Of a DNA stretch of 62,697 nt, positions 50,357 to 59,372 are shown piece after piece. The stretch lies in the NCBI RefSeq assembly GCF_011043735.1, contig NZ_JAAKGV010000019.1, forward strand, positions 127,489 to 190,185. Reading direction: 5' to 3'. This stretch comes from Methylobacterium sp. DB0501. Lineage in GTDB: Bacteria > Pseudomonadota > Alphaproteobacteria > Rhizobiales > Beijerinckiaceae. Below the pieces are notes generated by a model, which saw only the letters and a program-made list of their open reading frames with translations, made no database searches and was not told the origin of the DNA. A program made the translations under genes and the position numbers. How positions within the stretch are numbered: position 1 is the first letter of the stretch; each line of letters starts with the position of its first letter.

Positions 50357-52633
50357 ATGGACGAGCAACTCGAGCAGGCCGCCCTCGACTACCACCGCTT
50401 CCCGACCCCCGGGAAGATCGCGGTGCTGCCGACCAAGGACATGAGCACGCAGCGCGACCTCGCGCTCGCCTATTCGCCGGGCGTCGCCGCCGCCTGCCTC
50501 GCGATCGAGAAGGACCCGGCCCAGGCGGCGGAACTGACCTCCCGCGGCAACCTCGTGGCGGTAATCTCGAACGGCACCGCGGTGCTGGGTCTCGGCAATA
50601 TCGGGGCGCTCGCCGGCAAGCCGGTGATGGAGGGCAAGGGCTGCCTGTTCCGGAAGTTCGCCGGCATCGACGTGTTCGACATCGAGATCGACGAGACCGA
50701 TCCGGACAAGCTCGTCGACATCATCGCGAGCCTGGAGCCGACCTTCGGGGGCATCAACCTCGAGGACATCAAGGCGCCGGAATGCTTCGAGATCGAGACC
50801 CGCCTGCGTGAGCGGATGAAGATCCCGGTCTTCCACGACGACCAGCACGGCACCGCGATCATCGCCGCCGCGGCGATCCTCAACGGCCTCGAAGTGGTCG
50901 GCAAGACGATCGGCGAGGTGCGCGTCGTCTGCTCGGGCGCCGGGGCCGCCGCCATCGCCTGCCTGAACCTGCTGGTCAGCCTCGGTCTCGACAAGACGAA
51001 GGTGCTGGTGACCGACAGCCGCGGCGTGATCTACCAGGGCCGCAACAACCTCGACGCCCAGAAGGCGCAATACGCACAAGTCACCGAGGCCCGCACCCTC
51101 GCCGACGCGGTGCCGGGCGCCGACATCTTCCTCGGCCTCTCGGCGGCCGGCGCTCTGACGCCCGCGATGGTCGAGGGCATGGCCGACAAGCCGCTGATCC
51201 TGGCGCTGGCCAACCCCGAGCCGGAGATCCGGCCGGAAGCCGCCAAGGCGGTGCGCCCCGACGCGATCATCGCCACCGGCCGCTCAGATTATCCGAACCA
51301 GGTCAACAACGTCCTGTGCTTCCCGTTCATCTTCCGCGGCGCGCTCGATGTCGGCGCCACGACGATCAACGAGGAGATGAAGCTCGCCGTCGTGCGGGCC
51401 ATCGCGGAACTCGCCCGCGCCGAGCAGTCGGACGTGGTGACGGCGGCCTACGGCACGCAGGACATCGCCTTCGGGCCCGATTACCTGATCCCGCGCCCGT
51501 TCGACCCGCGGCTGATCACCAAGGTTGCCCCTGCCGTGGCGCTCGCCGCCACCGAGAGCGGCGTCGCGACGAAGCCGATGCTCGACGTCGAGGCCTATCG
51601 GCGCTCGCTGGAACGCCTCGTCTACACCTCCGGCACGGTGATGCAGCCGGTCTTCGCCGCGGCGACCGAGGCCGCCCGCGCCCGCGTGGCCTATGCCGAG
51701 GGCGAGGACGACCGGGTGCTCCGTGCGGCTCAAGTGGTGGTCGACGAGGGGCTGGCCCGGCCGGTGCTGGTGGGCCGCCGCGAGGTCATCGCCGACAAGA
51801 TGAAGGCGCTCGGGCTTCGCATCGAGGTCGGCCGCGACGTCGACGTGCAGGATCTCGACGACGAGGTCTTCCAGGCCGAAGCCGCGCAGGGTTACTACGC
51901 CAGGCGCAAGCGCAACGGCCTGTCGCGCGAGGTCGCCCTGGCTGAGGCGCGCCGCAACCCGACCCTCGTCGGCGCGATGCTGCTCGCCCTCGGCAAGGTC
52001 GACGGGCTCCTCTGCGGCGGCACCGGCTCCTATCACAGCCACCTGCGCCACGTGCGCGAGGTGATCGGGATGGCAGCCGGAGTGAAGGCGCTCACCGCCA
52101 TGAGCCTGCTGCAGCTGCCGCGGCACACGCTGTTCATCTGCGACCCCTACATCCACCTCGATCCGGGCGCGGAGGAGCTGGCCGACATGACGCTGCTCGC
52201 CGCGGCCGAGATGCGCCGCTTCGGCCAGACCCCGCGGGTGGCGCTCGTCTCGCATTCGAGCTTCGGCACCGCCCGCAACCCGTCGGCCGAGAAGATGCGC
52301 CACGCGCTCTGCCTCATCACCGAGCGGGCGCCGGACCTCGAGGTCGAGGGCGAGATGCAGGCCGACGCGGCGCTGAGCCGGCCGCTGATGGAGCGGGTGT
52401 TTCCGGAGTCGCGCCTCACCGGGGAAGCCAACCTCCTGGTGATGCCGAACCTGGACGCCGCCAACATCACCCTCAATGCGCTCAAGGTGGTGGCCGGCCA
52501 GGGCATCAGCGTCGGGCCGATCCTGCTCGGCGCGGCCGCCCCGGTCCATATCCTCACCCACACCACCACCGTGCGCGGCATCGTCAACATGACGGCGGTA
52601 ACCGCCGTGGCGGCGACCGCGCGGGCGGGCTGA
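50357..52633 (+). CDS. maeB: NADP-dependent malic enzyme with C-terminal phosphotransacetylase-like domain
   Basis: A 758-residue enzyme converting malate to pyruvate, CO2 and NADPH. The N-terminal malic domain (about 1-430) has AYSPGVAAACLAIEKDP, GLGNIGALAGKPVMEGKG, EIETRLRERMKIPVFHDDQHGTAIIAAAA and the NADP-binding VCSGAGAAAIA. The C-terminal domain (about 430-758) is phosphotransacetylase-like, as in MaeB, and typically gives allosteric control by acetyl-CoA. ATG 50357 follows AGGAGG. A neighbouring PDH operon suggests a pyruvate/acetyl-CoA node. Confidence 0.96.
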   Translation: MDEQLEQAALDYHRFPTPGKIAVLPTKDMSTQRDLALAYSPGVAAACLAIEKDPAQAAELTSRGNLVAVISNGTAVLGLGNIGALAGKPVMEGKGCLFRKFAGIDVFDIEIDETDPDKLVDIIASLEPTFGGINLEDIKAPECFEIETRLRERMKIPVFHDDQHGTAIIAAAAILNGLEVVGKTIGEVRVVCSGAGAAAIACLNLLVSLGLDKTKVLVTDSRGVIYQGRNNLDAQKAQYAQVTEARTLADAVPGADIFLGLSAAGALTPAMVEGMADKPLILALANPEPEIRPEAAKAVRPDAIIATGRSDYPNQVNNVLCFPFIFRGALDVGATTINEEMKLAVVRAIAELARAEQSDVVTAAYGTQDIAFGPDYLIPRPFDPRLITKVAPAVALAATESGVATKPMLDVEAYRRSLERLVYTSGTVMQPVFAAATEAARARVAYAEGEDDRVLRAAQVVVDEGLARPVLVGRREVIADKMKALGLRIEVGRDVDVQDLDDEVFQAEAAQGYYARRKRNGLSREVALAEARRNPTLVGAMLLALGKVDGLLCGGTGSYHSHLRHVREVIGMAAGVKALTAMSLLQLPRHTLFICDPYIHLDPGAEELADMTLLAAAEMRRFGQTPRVALVSHSSFGTARNPSAEKMRHALCLITERAPDLEVEGEMQADAALSRPLMERVFPESRLTGEANLLVMPNLDAANITLNALKVVAGQGISVGPILLGAAAPVHILTHTTTVRGIVNMTAVTAVAATARAG

Positions 52634-52640
52634 GCGTGCG

Positions 52641-52669
52641 ACCGGCCGCCGGGTTATCCGGCGGCCGGT
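52641..52669 (+). terminator. Perfect 12-bp hairpin after maeB
   Basis: ACCGGCCGCCGG and CCGGCGGCCGGT pair perfectly around GTTAT, eight bases after the maeB stop. There is no T-run, but the stem is very strong and no gene follows for 190 bases. Confidence 0.7.
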
Positions 52670-52861
52670 CTACAGGCACGCGGGCAAGGGCCCCTAACGC
52701 GCTGAGCGACCCAGGGTTCCTGGAAAAATCGTCTTTTCCGGTTTTTTCGACCCTGACGTGACGCAGTATTCAGACCGTCGCTCGATCGACGATCGGGTCG
52801 TCGCACAAGAAATCTTAACGCAGGCAGGGGAAACATGAGGCTCCGTCTCTAGGGGAGCATC

Positions 52862-54619
52862 ATGAGCCTTGCCCGCAAATTCGTCGGCCTGTGTGCCGTC
52901 AGCCTGGTATCGAGCGCAGCACTGGCAGGCGCGGTCGTGCTCTACCGGCAAGCGGACGGGCAGATCAAAACCGCCAACGAGAACCGCCTCGCCTCGATGC
53001 TGATGGCCGACGAGCTGCGGCAAGCCTCCGACGACCTGACACGGCTCGGGCGGACCTATATCGCCACCGGCAAGGCCGCCTACAAGCAGCAATACAAGGA
53101 CATCATCGACATCCGCGCCGGCCGCAAGGCCCGCCCGGTCGATTACCATCGGATCTACTGGGATTACGTCGCCGCCGGTGAGGCCAAGCCGCGCCCCGAC
53201 GGCGAGACCGTCTCGGCGGACGCGATGATGGACCGCCTCGGCGTCACGGCGGCGGAGAAGGAGAAGCTGGCCGAGTCGGTCCGCAACTCCAACGACCTCG
53301 TCAAGGTGGCGAACGCGGCGATGAAGCTCGCCGAGAGCGGCGAGCCGGGGACCCGGGACGAAGCGATCCGGCTCGTCCACACCGACGAGTACCACGTCGC
53401 CAAAGCCAAGATCATGAAGCCGATCGACGACTTCTACGTCATGCTGGATGCACGCACCAAGCAGGCGGTCGACGACGGCGAGTCGCGGGCGGCGCTCGCC
53501 TTCGCACTGGTCCTCGGCCTGCTCGCGGTCACGATCGCCTCGGTCGTCGCCATGGCCTGGTTCGCCTCCCGCGCGCTCGTGCGCGGCTACGCCTCGGTCG
53601 GCGCCGCGATGGGCCGGATCGCCGCCGGCGACTACGCCGCCGAGGTTCCGGGGACCGGGCGGCGCGACGAGGTCGGCGACATGGCCCGCAGCCTGGAGGC
53701 GTTCAAGACCAACCTCGCCGCCGACCTGGAGGCCCGCCACGCCCGCGAGAGCGATGAGCGTCGGGCGGCCCGCCGGGCGCAGACGGCGGCGCTCGCCCAC
53801 GACTTCGAGGAAGCGGTGGGCGGCATCGTCCGGACCGTGGCCGCCTCGGCGACCGAGCTGCGGACGACCGCGGAGGGCATGTCGCAGCTCGCCGGCGGCA
53901 CGGCCGAGCGCTCCGCCACCGTGACCCGTGCGGCGCACGAGGCCTCGGCCAACGTCGCCACCGTGGCGGCGGCGGCCGAGGAGCTGAGCGCGTCGGTCGG
54001 CGAGATCGCCCGTCAGGTCTCGGATTCGGCGGCCCTCGCCAGGACCAGCGTGACGGAAGCCGCGCAGACCGCCGAGCTGGTGCGCACCTTGAGCCAGGCG
54101 GCGACCCGGGTCGGCGACGTGGTGGCGATGATCAACGGCATTGCCGGCCAGACCAACCTGCTGGCGCTGAACGCGACGATCGAGGCGGCGCGGGCGGGCG
54201 AGGCCGGCCGCGGCTTCGCGGTCGTCGCCGCCGAGGTCAAGGAACTCGCCAACCAGACCGCCAAAGCCACCGAGGAGATCGCCAGCCAGATCGGCGGCAT
54301 CCAGGGCGCGACCCGCCAGGCCGTCGACGCGATCGGCGGGATCGCGACGCGGATCGAGGACCTGAGCGGCATCTCGACGGCGATCGCCGCCGCGATCGAG
54401 GAGCAGGGCACCGCGACCCGCGAGATCGTCCGCACCATCAGCCAGGCCGCCACCGGCACCGGCGCGGTGACGGCGACGATCACCGGCGTGGCCGATGCGG
54501 CGGGCGAGGCCGGCCAGGCGGCCGGGCGGGTCTTGAGCGTCGCCTCGTCGGTCTCGCAGGATGCCGAGCACCTGAACACGGAGGTGACGCGGTTCCTCGA
54601 CCGGATCCGGGCCGCATGA
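52862..54619 (+). CDS. Methyl-accepting chemotaxis protein
   Basis: A 585-residue membrane receptor. TM1 is residues 6-28; a periplasmic helical sensor domain (about 30-210) follows; TM2 is about 216-238 (AALAFALVLGLLAVTIASVVAMAWF); then a HAMP domain (about 240-292) with RGYASVGAAMGRIAAGDYAAEVPG. The signalling tip is INGIAGQTNLLALNATIEAARAGEAGRGFAVVAAEVKELANQTAKATEEI. The ligand is unknown. ATG 52862 follows GGGGAGCATC. It is a lone receptor, with no che genes adjacent. Confidence 0.95.
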   Translation: MSLARKFVGLCAVSLVSSAALAGAVVLYRQADGQIKTANENRLASMLMADELRQASDDLTRLGRTYIATGKAAYKQQYKDIIDIRAGRKARPVDYHRIYWDYVAAGEAKPRPDGETVSADAMMDRLGVTAAEKEKLAESVRNSNDLVKVANAAMKLAESGEPGTRDEAIRLVHTDEYHVAKAKIMKPIDDFYVMLDARTKQAVDDGESRAALAFALVLGLLAVTIASVVAMAWFASRALVRGYASVGAAMGRIAAGDYAAEVPGTGRRDEVGDMARSLEAFKTNLAADLEARHARESDERRAARRAQTAALAHDFEEAVGGIVRTVAASATELRTTAEGMSQLAGGTAERSATVTRAAHEASANVATVAAAAEELSASVGEIARQVSDSAALARTSVTEAAQTAELVRTLSQAATRVGDVVAMINGIAGQTNLLALNATIEAARAGEAGRGFAVVAAEVKELANQTAKATEEIASQIGGIQGATRQAVDAIGGIATRIEDLSGISTAIAAAIEEQGTATREIVRTISQAATGTGAVTATITGVADAAGEAGQAAGRVLSVASSVSQDAEHLNTEVTRFLDRIRAA

Positions 54620-54651
54620 GAAACCCTGGCCTGGGTTGAGCGACGGAGTTG

Positions 54652-54699
54652 ACACCCTCCCTCTTCATTGCGGAGCCCGGGACGGACGAGGGAGGGTGT
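54652..54699. repeat. Intergenic inverted repeat after the chemoreceptor
   Basis: ACACCCTCCCTC (54652-54663) and GAGGGAGGGTGT (54688-54699) are perfect 12-bp arms around a 24-base loop containing CGGAGCCCGGGA. The loop sequence and CCCTCC flank match the repeats at 21854 and 62232. It could also act as a transcript end. Confidence 0.75.
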
Positions 54700-54956
54700 G
54701 ACGTCGGGAAGCGCACGTCCTTCGGGCTCTCCCACCCGATCGAAATCCACCGTCTCCCGCCCGGAATTGGGTCGGGTCTGGCGGGTGAGGACGAAGCCCG
54801 CCTCCGCCTCCCGGGGATCGAGGGAGGAGGCGACCGCCATCGCCACGCCGCCGCCCACCCCCCTGGCCCGGCAAGTACCGCACAGGCCGTTCCGGCAGGC
54901 TCCTTAGGCGGGTCCGCTTCCGGCAGCGGCGTCGGGCCGGCGCTGTCGCGCCGCGC

Positions 54957-54980
54957 TTGACCAACCGGCCGGTCGGTCAA
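54957..54980. promoter_or_regulatory. TetR-type operator candidate upstream of paaZ
   Basis: A 24-base near-perfect palindrome: the left arm TTGACCAACCGG and the right arm CCGGTCGGTCAA differ by one pair. It ends 29 bases before the paaZ ATG. Its ACCNACCGGNCGGTNGGT-like centre resembles TetR-family PaaR sites, but no TetR gene is in the window. Confidence 0.6.
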
Positions 54981-55009
54981 TAATGAGCGGACAAGAACAG
55001 GAGGACGCC

Positions 55010-57040
55010 ATGCGGCTGGAAAGCTACGTCCAGGGACGCTGGATCGCGCCGGGGGGAGACTGGACCGGCATCCGCAGCGCCGTGACCGGCGCGGTGGTGG
55101 CGGAGGTGGGCGGCGGCGGTGTGTCCATGGGGGACGTGCTGGACCATGCCCGCCGGGTCGGCGGTCCGGCGTTGCGGCGCCTCACCTTCCACCAGCGCGC
55201 CGAGATGCTGAAGCGGCTGGCGGCCTTTCTCAACGAGCGCCGGGACGGGCTCTACGCCCTGTCGCACCAGACCGGCGCCACCCGCACCGACAACCTGATC
55301 GACATCGATGGCGGCATCGGCACCCTGTTCGTCTACGCCTCGAAGGGGCGGCGCGAATTGCCGAACGCGACCTTCCTGATCGACGGGGCGGTGGAGCCGC
55401 TGTCGCGGGGCGGCAGCTTCGTCGGGCGCCACGTGCTGAACTCGCGGACGGGATGCGCCGTCCACATCAACGCCTTCAACTTCCCGTGCTGGGGGCTGCT
55501 GGAGAAGCTCGCACCCGCGATCCTCGCCGGCGTGCCGGTGGTGACGAAGCCCGCCACGATCACGGCCTACGTCGCCCACGCGCTCGTGCGGCTGATCGCC
55601 GAGTCCGGCATCCTGCCCGAGGGCGCGCTGCAATGCGTGGTCGGCCCGACCGGCGACCTGTTCGATCACCTGACGGGTCAGGACGTGGTGTCGTTCACCG
55701 GCTCGGCCGAGACGGCGCAGATGCTCCAGCGCCACCCCGTCATCGCCCGCGAAGCGGTGCATTTCGTGGCCGAGCGCGACTCGCTCAACGCCGCGATTCT
55801 GGCCCCCGATGCGGGGCCGGGAACGCCGGAATTCGACCTCTATATCCGGGAGGTCGCGAAGGAGATGACCGTCAAGGCCGGGCAGAAATGCACGGCGATC
55901 CGCCGGGCGCTGGCGCCCCGCGCCCATGTCCCGGCGGTGATCGAGGCCCTGAGCCGGCGCCTGGCTTCGGTGCGGATCGGCGATCCGGCCCGCGAGGACG
56001 TGCGGATGGGGCCGGTGGTCGGCCTGGCGCAGCGCCGCGACGTGCTGGCCCGGGTCGAGGCGCTGAAATCGGAGGCCGAGCTGGTCTTCGGCGACCCGGC
56101 CCGCGTCGCGGTCGAGGGCGCGGATGCCGAGACCGGCGCCTTCCTGCCGCCCCTGCTGCTCCACTGCGCCGACCCGCTCCGCGCCCGGCAGGTGCACGCC
56201 CTGGAGGCCTTCGGCCCGGTCTGCACAGTCATGGGCTATGACGGGCTGGAGGACGCCGCGACGCTCGCCAATCGCGGCGAGGGCAGCCTCGTCGCCTCGC
56301 TCTACACCCACGATCCGGCGACGGCGGCCGAGCTGGTCTTCGGTGTCGGCCCCTATCACGGCCGCCTCGTCGTCATCGACCGCGACTGCGCCAGGGAGCA
56401 GACCGGTCACGGCTCGCCGATGCCGCACATGATGCATGGCGGTCCCGGCCGGGCCGGCGGCGGCGAGGAGCTGGGCGGCGTGCGGGCTTTGTCCCACTAC
56501 ATGCAGCGCACGGCCCTCCAGGGCTCGCCCGCGATGCTGAGCCGGATCACGCAGAGCTGGATCAAGGGCGCGCCGGAAGACATTCGCCCCGAGCACCCGT
56601 TCCGCTGCCACTTCGAGGACCTGGAGGTCGGCCGCAGCTTCCACTCGGCCGAGCGCGTGATCACGCTCGAGGATATCGAGCATTTCGCTGAATTCACCGG
56701 CGACACCTTCTATGCCCATATGAGCGAGGAGGCGACGAAGGGGCACCCGTTCTTCCCCGGCCGGGTGGCGCACGGCTACCTGCTCCTGTCCTTCGCCGCC
56801 GGCCTGTTCGTCGATCCCGATCCGGGCCCGGTGCTGGCCAATTACGGGCTCGACAGCTTGCGCTTCCTCAAGCCGATCCAGCCCGGCGAGGCGATCCGCG
56901 TGCGGCTCACCGCCAAGGAGAAGTCGCCGCGCAACGCGCAGTACGGCGAGGTGCGCTGGGACGTGGAGATCCGGACGGCGACGGGGGAGACGGCCGCGAC
57001 CTACGAGCTGCTGACGATGAACGCGATGCGGGCGGCGTGA
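55010..57040 (+). CDS. paaZ: Bifunctional oxepin-CoA hydrolase/aldehyde dehydrogenase PaaZ
   Basis: A 676-residue fusion. The N-terminal aldehyde dehydrogenase domain (about 1-510) has NAFNFPCWGLLEKLAPAILAGVPVVTKPA, SFTGSAETA and the catalytic Cys294 in KAGQKCTAIRR. The C-terminal MaoC-like hydratase (about 540-670) has the hot-dog motif FTGDTFYAHMSEEATKGHPFFPGRVAHGYLLLSF. It opens the oxepin-CoA ring and oxidises the aldehyde in phenylacetate degradation. ATG 55010 follows AGGAGGACGCC; an upstream ATG 54983 lacks such a site. No other paa gene is adjacent. Confidence 0.93.
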   Translation: MRLESYVQGRWIAPGGDWTGIRSAVTGAVVAEVGGGGVSMGDVLDHARRVGGPALRRLTFHQRAEMLKRLAAFLNERRDGLYALSHQTGATRTDNLIDIDGGIGTLFVYASKGRRELPNATFLIDGAVEPLSRGGSFVGRHVLNSRTGCAVHINAFNFPCWGLLEKLAPAILAGVPVVTKPATITAYVAHALVRLIAESGILPEGALQCVVGPTGDLFDHLTGQDVVSFTGSAETAQMLQRHPVIAREAVHFVAERDSLNAAILAPDAGPGTPEFDLYIREVAKEMTVKAGQKCTAIRRALAPRAHVPAVIEALSRRLASVRIGDPAREDVRMGPVVGLAQRRDVLARVEALKSEAELVFGDPARVAVEGADAETGAFLPPLLLHCADPLRARQVHALEAFGPVCTVMGYDGLEDAATLANRGEGSLVASLYTHDPATAAELVFGVGPYHGRLVVIDRDCAREQTGHGSPMPHMMHGGPGRAGGGEELGGVRALSHYMQRTALQGSPAMLSRITQSWIKGAPEDIRPEHPFRCHFEDLEVGRSFHSAERVITLEDIEHFAEFTGDTFYAHMSEEATKGHPFFPGRVAHGYLLLSFAAGLFVDPDPGPVLANYGLDSLRFLKPIQPGEAIRVRLTAKEKSPRNAQYGEVRWDVEIRTATGETAATYELLTMNAMRAA

Positions 57041-57063
57041 GGGGCTGCCGAGACGCGCGCGGG

Positions 57064-57089
57064 CCCCCCTCCCCCTCTGCGGGGGCGGG
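57064..57089. repeat. Partial copy of the GC-rich 50-bp element
   Basis: CCCCCCTCCCCCTCTGCGGG and following CGGG match the first half of the element at 49994. It sits in the 61-base gap between the convergent paaZ and FAD dehydrogenase genes. Confidence 0.7.
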
Positions 57090-57101
57090 TTTGGGCGCGT
57101 C

Positions 57102-58340
57102 TCACCCGAACCGCCGCGCGCCCAACGCCTGCGCCACCTCCGGCTTTCGTCCCGCCAGCAGATCCGCCACGATCCGCCCGGTCCCGGCGCTCTGCGTCAG
57201 CCCGAGATGGCCGTGGCCGAAGGCGTAGATCACCCGGGGGCTCGCCCGCGACGGGCCGATCACCGGCAGGCTGTCGGGAAGCGACGGCCTGAACCCCATC
57301 CATTGCCGGCCGCCCTCGGTGCGCAGGCCCGGCAGGAAAGCGGCGGCCTTGCGCAGCATCGCGTCGGCGCGGGCGAAGTTCGGCGGGCGGTGGAGGCCGC
57401 CGAACTCGACGGCGCCGCCGACCCGCAGGCCGGTGGCGAGCGGCGTCACCACGAAGCCGTGGCCGCCGAAGGTGAGCTGGCGGCGCAGATCGAAGGCGCC
57501 GGGCGGCAGCGTGGTGTTGTAGCCGCGCTCGGTGTCGAGGGGCACCCGATCGCCGAGGCGGCGGGCCAGCTCCCGCGACCAGGCGCCGGCGGCGAGCACG
57601 CAGGCCTCGACGTCGCGCGACGTGCCGTCGGCGAGGGTGAGGCGCACGCCGTTGCCCTCGGGCGCGATGCCGCGCACCTCGCCCGTCGTGAGCATGGCGC
57701 CCTTCGCCATGGCGGCGGCGTGGAGCGCCAGGGCGAAACGGTGCGGATCGTCCACCGTCATCCAGTGGGGCGTGAAGGTGCCGGCGACGAATCGGGGCGA
57801 CAGGCCGGGCTGCAGCTCCGCGAGGCGCGCGCCGCGAACGTGCTCGAAGGCGATGCCCTCGCGCTCCCGCGCGGCCCAGCCGGGCGCGGCGGCGGCCAGC
57901 TCCGCCTCGCTCTCGTAGAGTTCGAGGTTGCCGTCGCGGCGCAGCCGGCCCGTGAGGCCGGCGGTCTCCACCATCGCCGCCATGGCCTCGGCGGCCAGCC
58001 GCATCAGGCCGGATTGGACCTGCGTCGCGTGGCGGTGCCGGTCGGGCAGGCTGGCGCGCCAGAAGCGCAGCAGCCACGGCGCGATCCGCGGCAGGTAGGC
58101 CGGCGGCAGCGCCAGCGGCCCGAGGGGATCGAGCATCCAGCGCGGGGCACGCCTCAGGATGCCCGGCGAGGCGAGCGGCAGCACGTCGGTGAAGGCGAGC
58201 GCCCCGGCATTGCCGAAGCTCGCCCCCTCGGCGACGCCGCCGCGCTCGATCAGCCGCACCCGCCAGCCTTCGGCGAGAAGATGGTGGGCGCAGGCGAGGC
58301 CGACGATGCCGGCCCCGACGATGGCGACCTCGCGGGCCAA
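57102..58340 (-). CDS. FAD-dependent amino-acid dehydrogenase (D-hydroxyproline/DadA-like)
   Basis: A 412-residue enzyme of the DadA family. The Rossmann FAD site is VAIVGAGIVGLACAHHLLAEGWRVRLIERGGVAEGASFGNAGAL. The C-terminal substrate/FAD region has PSLPDSLPVIGPSRASPRVIYAFGHGHLGLTQSAGTGRIVADLL. In hydroxyproline clusters a D-amino-acid oxidase of this fold (HypO type) makes pyrroline-4-hydroxy-2-carboxylate, which is then deaminated by HypD. Here it lies 5 bases after the HypD-like gene, which supports that role. The start is unclear: TTG 58340 is the best candidate. Confidence 0.85.
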   Translation of the reverse strand: MAREVAIVGAGIVGLACAHHLLAEGWRVRLIERGGVAEGASFGNAGALAFTDVLPLASPGILRRAPRWMLDPLGPLALPPAYLPRIAPWLLRFWRASLPDRHRHATQVQSGLMRLAAEAMAAMVETAGLTGRLRRDGNLELYESEAELAAAAPGWAAREREGIAFEHVRGARLAELQPGLSPRFVAGTFTPHWMTVDDPHRFALALHAAAMAKGAMLTTGEVRGIAPEGNGVRLTLADGTSRDVEACVLAAGAWSRELARRLGDRVPLDTERGYNTTLPPGAFDLRRQLTFGGHGFVVTPLATGLRVGGAVEFGGLHRPPNFARADAMLRKAAAFLPGLRTEGGRQWMGFRPSLPDSLPVIGPSRASPRVIYAFGHGHLGLTQSAGTGRIVADLLAGRKPEVAQALGARRFG

Positions 58341-58345
58341 GGCCG

Positions 58346-59242
58346 TTACGCCGCCAGCTTCAGGGACGGGCGGCGCTCCAGGGCGGTGCGGACGATCGCC
58401 TCGACGGCGGCCCGGCGCTCGCCCGAGAGGGGCTTGCGCGGCGCGCGGACGTGCTCGGTCGAGCCGATGGCCAGCGCCTCGGCGAGCTTGATGTTCTGGA
58501 CCAGGAAGGTCGAGACGTCGAGGTCGAGGAGCGGGCGGAACCAGCGGTAGATCTCGAGCGCCTCCGCGGTGCGTCCGGCCTTCATCAGCCGGTAGATCGC
58601 CACCGTCTCGTCGGGGAAGGCGACGACGAGGCCGGCGACCCAGCCGACCGCGCCGACGCTGAGCGCCTCGAAGGCGAGGTTGTCGACGCCGGTCAGCACC
58701 GCGAAGCGGTCGCCGAAATGGTTGATGATCTCGGTGGTGCGGCGGATGTCGTCGGACGATTCCTTGATGGCAACGAAGCGCTCGTCGCCGGCCAGCCGCT
58801 CCATGATCCGGGGCGTCACGTCGACCCGGTAGGCGACGCGGTTGGAGTAGATCATCACCGGCAGGTCGCCGGCGGCCGCGACGGCGCTCAGGGTGGCGAC
58901 GGTCTCGTCCTCGTCGGTGTGGTAGATCGGGCTCGGCACCACCATCAGGCCGGAGGCGCCGGCCTTGGCGGCCTTCGCGGCCAGCGCGCAGGCCTCGCGG
59001 GTGCCGGCCTCGGAGACGGTGAGCAGCACGGGCTTGCCCTTGGCGACCGATTGCGCGGTCTTCAACACGGCGAGGCGCTCGTCGGGCGACAGCATCGGGC
59101 CCTCGCCGAGGGAGCCGCAGACGATGAGGCCGTCGCAGCCGGCCTGCATCTGGAGCGAGAAGCAACGCTCCATCTCGGCATGGTCGAGATCACCGTCCGG
59201 GGTGAACTTGGTGGTGACGGCAGGAAGGACGCCTGTCCACAT
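58346..59242 (-). CDS. DapA-family lyase, likely 1-pyrroline-4-hydroxy-2-carboxylate deaminase (HypD)
   Basis: A 298-residue TIM-barrel enzyme of the dihydrodipicolinate synthase superfamily. The Schiff-base Lys is Lys160 in FVAIKESSDD; Tyr132 is in VMIYSNRVAYRVD; the GSLGEGPMLSPDERLAVL substrate loop and the late DVSTFLVQNIKLAEALAIG resemble HypD of hydroxyproline catabolism. HypD turns the pyrroline intermediate into 2-oxoglutarate semialdehyde. The next gene, a FAD amino-acid dehydrogenase, and the upstream GntR support the pathway; epimerase and semialdehyde dehydrogenase are not adjacent. Start ATG 59242. Confidence 0.85.
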   Translation of the reverse strand: MWTGVLPAVTTKFTPDGDLDHAEMERCFSLQMQAGCDGLIVCGSLGEGPMLSPDERLAVLKTAQSVAKGKPVLLTVSEAGTREACALAAKAAKAGASGLMVVPSPIYHTDEDETVATLSAVAAAGDLPVMIYSNRVAYRVDVTPRIMERLAGDERFVAIKESSDDIRRTTEIINHFGDRFAVLTGVDNLAFEALSVGAVGWVAGLVVAFPDETVAIYRLMKAGRTAEALEIYRWFRPLLDLDVSTFLVQNIKLAEALAIGSTEHVRAPRKPLSGERRAAVEAIVRTALERRPSLKLAA

Positions 59243-59349
59243 CGGGTTAGTCTCCTCTCCAGGCTTCTTCGAATCGCGGGACTGCGAATGCGCGGCCACG
59301 GATCCGCCGCGCCCAGGACGCTCGCCCCTTCGCGGCTCTCGATTCGTAG

Positions 59350-59361
59350 ATTGTATAAAAT
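59350..59361. promoter_or_regulatory. Candidate GntR operator in front of the HypD-like gene
   Basis: ATTGTATAAAAT differs by one base from a symmetric ATTGTATACAAT. It lies in the 130-base gap between the gntR stop and the HypD-like start. A sister site is upstream of gntR at 60134-60145. Confidence 0.6.
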
Positions 59362-59372
59362 ATGCGATCGGA

